A DNA stretch of 64,000 nt, from the NCBI GenBank assembly GCA_036345935.2, contig JADWOT020000001.1, positions 16,484,828-16,548,827 on the forward strand, written 5' to 3'. Below the pieces are notes generated by a model, which saw only the letters and a program-made list of their open reading frames with translations, made no database searches and was not told where the DNA came from. The stretch is from Taenia hydatigena (taxonomy: Eukaryota > Platyhelminthes > Cestoda > Cyclophyllidea > Taeniidae). Position numbers and translations under genes: made by a program. Positions 57,600 through 64,000 of the stretch are shown one piece after another (position 1 is the stretch's first letter; every line of letters begins with the position of its first letter).

Positions 57600-58870
57600 C
57601 ATGGGGATTCGACAATTGGGACGTACAGCTTTGCACATTTGACCTTAGAAAACGTAAAGTAACAGTAACTCATTTAGCTATTACTCATCAATGCCATCAA
57701 TATTATTGTTTATTATTTACCATTATCCATCTTTACTCACTTTGTTTTTCATTTCCTTATGACTCGCCCTAAGCCTGCTAGGAACACGAAGCAGTCGCCT
57801 GTGCGAATAACTTGTGTCTGAATGAGCAATTGTGCACACATTCTTTACCATCAAGCCTAGCATCATGCCGTTGTCCGTATCGACGATGGTGTGTCATCAA
57901 ACTTGATGGAGTAATTTGACTAAAGACTAGGGTTTCCAAGAATAACGCTCTAAACCGAAACTTGGGAACGTATCGAAATTTGATCTGTTGCCAAATTCAC
58001 ATGTATCAAGTGCGGTGGACTGCCGAGGCATTTTTAGGGTATCCTGTCCGGGGCATCAGGAATGGGATAGGGACCGGCATCTCTAAGTAGTTGCTCTTTG
58101 TAGAGTTAAAGAGATTGATGGCGTGTTGAAGTTTGGCAGTGTAAAAATGCCGCTTATAAAATTGAAGCGAATCACTGGACTGAATTTGGGATTGGGTAGG
58201 GTACTGGCACGCAGTTAGCACACTCAGGCGGGTACGGGAGAAGGTAAAATTATAGAAGGAGCGCAAAGGAGCAGCTGGTGTTGCTTTGAATGTGGCCTTA
58301 TTACTATGAATGTCCCATGTCATTTGCAAAACTAACGTATTGCTTATGCCGAATCAAACTGTAGCATCCACTTAATTGGTAGGCATTTGTGCCGAAGTTG
58401 ACGACAAACCTCGCATCGACTACTCGTGTGACTGCCACAAACTGAGAAGTAGGGAGGCTAAGTCTGAAAGAGAATTATTAAAGTAAACAAAGGCGAGTTT
58501 TTGATACGACTTGTGGAATGACAGCCTTACAAGGATTCGTGAGTAGCATTGTTAGGGTCATTTGACCGCATTGTCGCTTTTAAAGTCAGGTGTTTGTGCG
58601 GTAAAGGCTCCTTCACCGAAAAGGCATGACAACCTACCTAACCATTCTTGCCCAACTCCCTGTCGTTCCGCGTCGCTTCTCGTCATTCTGATGCTCCTAT
58701 CGTCACCAAAGCCTCGCCTTCAGTATGTGTGCTTCTTATGGGGAGATCCCGCAACAGCCAGTGATGGGATCATTTTTCGTACGTCGAGTCCATGCGTACT
58801 GATCTGACATCCATTGCTTGTTTGGTTGCCGCTGATGTAGAGGAATGTATACTCAAAGTTGGCTGCCTGA
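57600..58870. other. No confident gene
   Basis: A 107-codon minus frame at 58329-58006 (with KATPAAPLRSFYNFTFSRTR and LQHAINLFNSTKSNYLEMP) is protein-like but has no known domain or splice support. The rest is uninformative. Confidence 0.3.
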
Positions 58871-58876
58871 TGTTAG

Positions 58877-59014
58877 ACTCAAACGCCTAGCACTAGGATG
58901 AAATATGGCCTTGCGCGTGATCGGCAGCAAACAACGTGGCAACGGAGAGAGCGGCAGCGAGATTGGGAGACACGTAGCAAAGTGGAAATGGAGCGAAACA
59001 CCTGGAGTGGTTTG
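58877..59014 (+). CDS. Exon-like frame rich in Arg/Gln/Trp, unknown
   Basis: Exactly 46 codons lie between an acceptor-like TGATGTTAG and a good donor, TTTG/GTAGGT. They include TQTPSTRMKYGLARDRQQTT, WQRRERQRDWETRSKVEME and RNTWSGL. The sequence is highly charged and helix-forming, with regularly spaced Trp. The minus-strand open frame over it is probably its shadow, since the plus strand is purine-rich. The run of purines could also produce such a frame by chance. No family is recognised. Confidence 0.3.
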
Positions 59015-59019
59015 GTAGG

Positions 59020-62000
59020 TAGGTGAATGTGTGTTTGGGAGAGGTACTTAGAGAATGTAAAGTGATGTGCTGAATGAATGAGTGGTGTGGATAGGGGGTG
59101 GAGGCATACAGAAGACAGAAGGAAAAGAGAGAGGAGTGAGGCGGGAGGGATCACGGCGCTTGGCAACAGCACTGAGCAATTTCTGTCAGTGTTGATGCCA
59201 GCGCCACACCCACTCACCCAATTTTCTTATAGTATTTATATTTGTATGCATATTCGTTAATTATTTTTAGCCATACATATGTACTTTTACTTACCTTTTA
59301 CTTTAATCTCCTGCATGTTTGCCGCTTTCCCTTGTCTATGTTATGGAACCGCATTCTCACATAGTTCCCTTTCTCATCCAAAGTGAGTTTTTTCGACCTC
59401 TCATTGTTTATATACTTTATTCTACCAATTCTATTGGACCCTCTAAATCCTTTGCCCCTTAAGTCTGTCTTTTTATTGGTTGGCCTCAATGTTTGTCCTT
59501 ACATTTCACCCCTTGTCTTGTCAAATATCGAATTCTGCATTGCTATTTGTGCCTGTTTTTATTAGCTTTTAGATTATTAACATCTTTCTGTCCGAATTCT
59601 TTTAACTTAAGTATTATGGGGATGGACTTTGTCTCTTTATAGTAGATCGGCATTAACACTACGCTCTCTGTGTACCATGACGTCAGTGTTTACTTCCTTG
59701 GTGACCAGTAATTGTCGATAGCCATGTCTTCTCACTTTACCATGTTCCCTTTTTCTCAACCAGATCCTACAATCTTTCGCTGATCCCTGTGATTAGACAA
59801 GGTGTTTGCGAATGCGCTTTTGCTGAGTAGGCACTGTGACACCGCACTGATTAACACCAAGGCATGCACCACTGCTTGTGGCAATGGATGGAACACTAGT
59901 TTATGTTGTAAGGTCCTCTAGCATGATTATGCTCCTTCATCAAACATGGGAGGAATTTAGTCAGGATTTTTCCTGCATTTCTGTCGGACTAAATTGTGTC
60001 CAATGTAAAAAAACGCACAGTTATCAGAGCGTCCAGTGGCCACCGAATACATCATCTTCTGATTTGACCCATCCCTTAAGGCATCACAACATCCTGTAGG
60101 GCACAAAATGTTCATTTAACTGGCTCGCTTCTTCCCATTGATTCACATTTAACTTTAGTGCCAACTGTGTCTAATGAAATAAGTGGCAAAGGAAAACACA
60201 GTCTAAGGAGGTCCATCCACGACGTTTAATCACGGTTTCTGCAGCAGGCGGTTAACTGATATGGATCCATTCAGAACACGCCCTCACACCATTCTTCTGA
60301 AGCCACCGTTTAGATGCCAAACGCGCCAAATCCTTTCGACAGTTGTATTGTGTTATTTGTTGAGACTAACTTCAACCGTGTGCTTTTAGACTGCTACATG
60401 TGGTCCGACGCTCTATTTACTCTCTGCAACCAATTATGAGGCCTTCTAATAGAAGGCAATTGTTGTCCTACATCTTTGATACTTAACCCGCATATTTGTA
60501 ATGTATAAAGTGTGGAAAGATGATGTGATTGGAGGGTAGTTGAAAAAGCAGTCCGGCTATTACTAAGCCACTAGAGGTACCGCGTCTGCCCTAGCTGCCA
60601 TGACCCCACCACGCTATGACCAGGTGTTAGGACTGAGCATGTAAACAACAGTGACTAATGTCTTGAATTAGTCAGTTGAATGAGCTAGCCCTGGTCACTA
60701 AAACCCCTATATAAACGCAGTGAAAATTCAATGACATGAGCAATAAAACAGAGAGATGATATCAGATGCAGGCAACCATCGATGGCAATGATGCAAGCAC
60801 CTCAAAAGTCCTGCTCCTTAGCAAATCCACCAGTCTATGAATTGTCTTGTGAAACCCAACACTTCGTAATAAGAAGGTGGTAAACCTGTCTCGAGATTGT
60901 TGCAAGTTAGGACACAACGATAAGTTTAAGCGAACCTAGTGAGTTGGTGGAGTTGAATATCAGAGTGCTGCCACAGCTTTTACCTCCTGCCTCATCCTCC
61001 GCGAAACCGTGCGGCACATTAGCCAAAAGGGCAAATGTTTTATAAAAGCAGGGATTTGACTTTCAGGTAGACCGAAATCAATGTTTCATGTCACCGTGGC
61101 GTCTTCACTCGCTCCAAACTCCAGCGCTGATACTACCAGTTTCACGTTTAAAGGTAGTGATTGCACACCAAAACTGAGAAAAAAACACAAGTTTATTTTT
61201 CGATTTTAGCTGTTTTGATGAAGGAGAAGAGTGTTGTCGTTGTGCATCCAATCGGGAGGTTAAAACACGACTACGACTGCGTAGCCATTTAGGTCAAATA
61301 TTACGCACTGCAGACCTAATTTGAACACTCAAGAGTCTCCAATCTAGAAGTGGTCACTTGGTCACAACCGGTGAGACTTTGGGTCACTGTGCTGGTCACA
61401 ATCTTCAAAATTGAGACAATTCGCCTACCCACCACTTCATCACTGACGTTTTTGCGTTCCCGTAAGTTCCTGCAAACCTCTCGGTAGAACTTTCTTCAAA
61501 TCATTGACAGGCCTTCATTGAAATGTTTTGTATTTTGATTTAGGAGGGAAGCAAGTCATTTCAGGTGTGAAAGAAGATATTTCACAGGTAAATAGATTCA
61601 GCATTGGAGTAGACCTGGCTGTAGTTACGTGACGCCAAGCAGATGCATTTTGAGAAATTGACTTTGTTCATTATGAAACCTGCGCCTTCCTTTATGATGT
61701 TTGTCCGATCATAACGACACACTCGTATTATCCCTTACACATCGGTGCTACGATTAACTTCTCATCCCTTCTCCACGTGTACAGTAACACTGCTTCCAAT
61801 CTCGCGTGACTGATAATGTCACTAGGAGTGATATGAGCTCTCCACCGACCCATTCACCCATTCGCGTAGATCCATCAGCACTGTAGGCATTAACTGCCAG
61901 ACGGTTTGACGTTACCTACTTCGTCTGTTCCACTTATTGCTTACTTTGTTCGCCAGGACATGCAGAGATTGCCCTACCGCGTCCAGAAGAGGGTCGAAAC

Positions 62001-62640
62001 AGCGGCTGTCCCTAACTGTCATGCCTCCAGCGTGTAGCACGTCTGACCCTCGTCGCGAAAATACGTACGGCTGTGAGACGTTACAACGTCTAGTCAGGCG
62101 TCCTAATGGCATGATACGAAGCTCTAAAGCTAGTCAGCGGCATTAGTATTCTTAGCAAACATTCAGCATTCCCAAGGGTGATTACAATTTCCCCCGCCAA
62201 TATTTTCGGGCATTATTAAGATGCGCAAGAATCTGAAGGCACAATTTGAGTAGGAAGATGGGATGCATTTTATGATGCGATAGTCGAAATTGTTGATACG
62301 ATGCTCTCAAAAGTTTGTATTCTTGCAAGTTTCACTTTGATGATGAGCTGTAGCTGAGCGTGACCCACCGCCTGTGGACATGCGACTTGACAAACTCCAC
62401 AATCGCATACAATTCGACCACATTTATAAATGCTACATTTTGCCGAAGGCATTGGGACAAGAGGTAGTCTAAGTGGAGGTACACGTTGAGGCAGGTGACA
62501 GGCATGAGCAGTTTGATAGGGAATCGTTTTAAGTTCCTCATGATTGCAGGCCCTCTTCCGATGTTTCGTCATCTATATGGAAAGTCTCGTACAATTTTAG
62601 GATCTTGAAGCCACAAAGTCATGAAACACATCAACAATTG
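59020..62640. other. No confident gene; one promoter/poly(A)-like cluster
   Basis: Mostly AT-rich with short frames. A GC-richer island at 61940-62110 gives open frames on both strands without a recognisable domain. A cysteine-bearing minus frame at 62572-62270 (CSIYKCGRIVCDCGVC) may be an exon but has no clear borders. Confidence 0.3.
60708..60747 (+). promoter_or_regulatory. TATA box closely followed by AATAAA (LTR-like arrangement)
   Basis: TATATAAA at 60708-60715 is followed 27 bases later by AATAAA at 60742-60747. A TATA box and a polyadenylation signal this close together are typical of a compact LTR and not of an ordinary gene. Terminal TG/CA ends and a target duplication were not located, so this is only suggestive. 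Confidence 0.25.
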
Positions 62641-62649
62641 TAACTTGTT

Positions 62650-62972
62650 TTACAAATTTCCACTACTTGAATTACTCGTGTGTGTGCTTGAGCGCATGCA
62701 CGGGATATGACATGTGTGGATGACCTCAATAGCCAGGTTGTGAAGAGCGTCGGGCACTGCGCGAATCACCGGAAGCTTTAGCCTGGTGGTGGGATGCTGT
62801 CTTCCTCTGTGTGGTCTGAGTATACTGACAATCTCTGAATAGGCAGGGACACTTAAGCACTTCAAATAAATACCTCCGACTGAAATAGAAGTGAAGCGAT
62901 CGAAATATTGCTCTGACAGTCTATTTCTCGACCCAGTTGGCAAGTAAGCCAATGCCATATGCCACTGCAAAT
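62650..62972 (-). CDS. Possible exon, unknown protein
   Basis: A strong pyrimidine-rich acceptor (TTCTTCTTTTGTATTTGCTAG) precedes an open frame of 107 codons. It includes LQWHMALAYLPTGSRNRLSE, QYFDRFTSISVGGIYLKCLS, VPAYSEIVSILRPHRGRQH and LKLPVIRAVPDALHNLAIEV, with a weaker Ser/Thr-rich end before the stop. It has the leucine-spaced, alpha-helical look of a scaffold protein. The real exon may end before the last 20-30 codons. No family is recognised. Confidence 0.42.
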
Positions 62973-62979
62973 CTAGCAA

Positions 62980-63515
62980 ATACAAAAGAAGAAACACACC
63001 TTACCGAAATAATTTTGCCCAGTTCATCTTTTCCCATAATTTAGACGTAGCGCTACTCCATTTATGTGAGCAAATTAAGTAGACGGACACTGAGACAAAA
63101 AGGACCGTGCAGTCACAAGAAGCTAGGTTTGTTGGCACGATCAAGCAGAAGACTAAATGAAGTGGGTTGTTTGGTTTATTGGCCTCCGCATTCCTCTTCA
63201 TTGCAGCTGTTTCCCTCCCCTTTTTCACTAACTATTTACTGGAATGCCATATTCACATTTTTGATTGCAGTCAAGTGCATCGGTTCCAGTCTCGCCATTT
63301 AACAGCTTTATTGTGTGACACCTTATCTATTAATTTAACCTTCGCTCAATGGTATCTTGAATGCAAACCCACTTTAGTAGTTGGACTTGTGATCACTTCA
63401 GCATGTCTAAATTCGTGCGCACATTTTTATTTAGCCATTTAAACTGGCGCATCCTCGCATGCATCATAGAAAATGGATCCCTGGCAGTGTTACGGAAACA
63501 TATTACGATTGTCAA
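62980..63515. other. No confident gene
   Basis: Overlapping short frames on both strands (63001-63442) with hydrophobic but featureless content. No repeat or RNA gene was seen. Confidence 0.3.
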
Positions 63516-63519
63516 ATAA

Positions 63520-63813
63520 ATGTCAGCAGTCTTGTGGAAGTTCAGAAGCTCAGGTTGCTTGCATCTGGAGATTGGATGTGCATATAATCAGTTGTGGGCG
63601 AGGTCAGCAACAACACTGAAACCAATGATGGATTATCGCCACCAATTTGATGTGCAATGGGATATTCCTCGTCACAAGACCCTAAAGATGACTACTTATG
63701 GAGGTTCATTATCTGAAAACAGACTAAACCTGCATGACAACTGTAGCCTCAAAGTATTCAATAAAGGTGCGCTTTTATCGGCTGTGGTAACTAACAGGAA
63801 ATATCCTGCATGA
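63520..63813 (+). CDS. 97-codon ATG open frame, unknown
   Basis: Starts at the first ATG after an in-frame TAA. Reads SAVLWKFRSSGCLHLEIGCA, ATTLKPMMDYRHQFDVQWDI, PRHKTLKMTTYGGSLSENRL and LHDNCSLKVFNKGALLSAVV before the stop. Codon use and mixed composition resemble coding DNA more than its surroundings do. It may be a small protein or a first/terminal exon. No signal peptide, membrane segment or known domain. Confidence 0.3.
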   Translation: MSAVLWKFRSSGCLHLEIGCAYNQLWARSATTLKPMMDYRHQFDVQWDIPRHKTLKMTTYGGSLSENRLNLHDNCSLKVFNKGALLSAVVTNRKYPA

Positions 63814-64000
63814 TGATGCAAAGCGATTGCTGCGTAGGCACACACAGGTTAGGTGCATCCTATACTAGACCTCTGAGTTGCAACAGGGAATATCCTACAA
63901 CTCATTTGCTCTCATGTAATTTCCAACGTGTGTGTTATTTGTGAGCCTATATGAGGAATGGACTGTTTTAAGAAAAGATGCATAAAATTGCTACACCGTT

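Noticed and set aside
58879..59217. 112-codon minus-strand frame
   Set aside because: It is rich in Ser, Leu and Arg opposite a purine-rich strand. The plus-strand frame has better exon borders.
61912..62146. GC-richer open frames on both strands as a gene or transposon
   Set aside because: Both frames are open because of base composition. No domain, splice sites or terminal repeats were seen.

Overview
The window is eukaryotic, and most likely comes from a flatworm, with a tapeworm as the best guess. The spermidine synthase exons are separated by a 72-base intron and a 1.47-kb intron with GT/AG borders. Genes are sparse, repeats are abundant, and there is a decayed cytosolic HSP70 copy of a kind that is common in tapeworm genomes. 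The lineage call is an inference; nothing here proves the species. There are no operons, no CRISPR array and no complete RNA gene.

Layout. 1-1558 is the inner end of a 53-bp satellite array. It is followed by an arm (about 1495-3435) that recurs inverted at about 33393-35520, next to a second, much larger and oppositely oriented array of the same satellite (35455-42720, with a 375-base assembly gap). The two arms enclose about 30 kb. Just inside the left arm lie three minus-strand exons of a spermidine synthase (5902-3769). Its C-terminal third is missing at the arm border. Just inside the right arm is a 298-base plus-strand exon of an unrecognised protein with one in-frame stop (33102-33399). 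Between them are a twice-present fragment of a ubiquitin-specific protease (about 9.9 and 16.2 kb) and several short exon-like open frames.

Two further inverted pairs link the inside of the loop to the sequence right of the satellite: a 1.97-kb repeat (23894-25872 with 54522-56493) and a shorter one (about 27240-27690 with 47650-48110). The far copy of the 1.97-kb repeat abuts a 5'-truncated, frameshifted HSP70 pseudogene (56497-57593). Other mobile debris includes a 185-bp solo LTR-like insertion in the right arm, an older related LTR-like segment in both arms, and a decayed Ty3/gypsy-type integrase (44.88-45.18 kb).

Only the spermidine synthase exons and the HSP70 pseudogene are confidently identified genes. 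Most other coding calls are open frames with plausible splice borders and no recognised family, and their confidence is low. The main themes are the satellite (open in all three frames of one strand, with A/T-tracts spaced in helical phase) and the nested inverted repeats, which appear to have broken genes at their borders.
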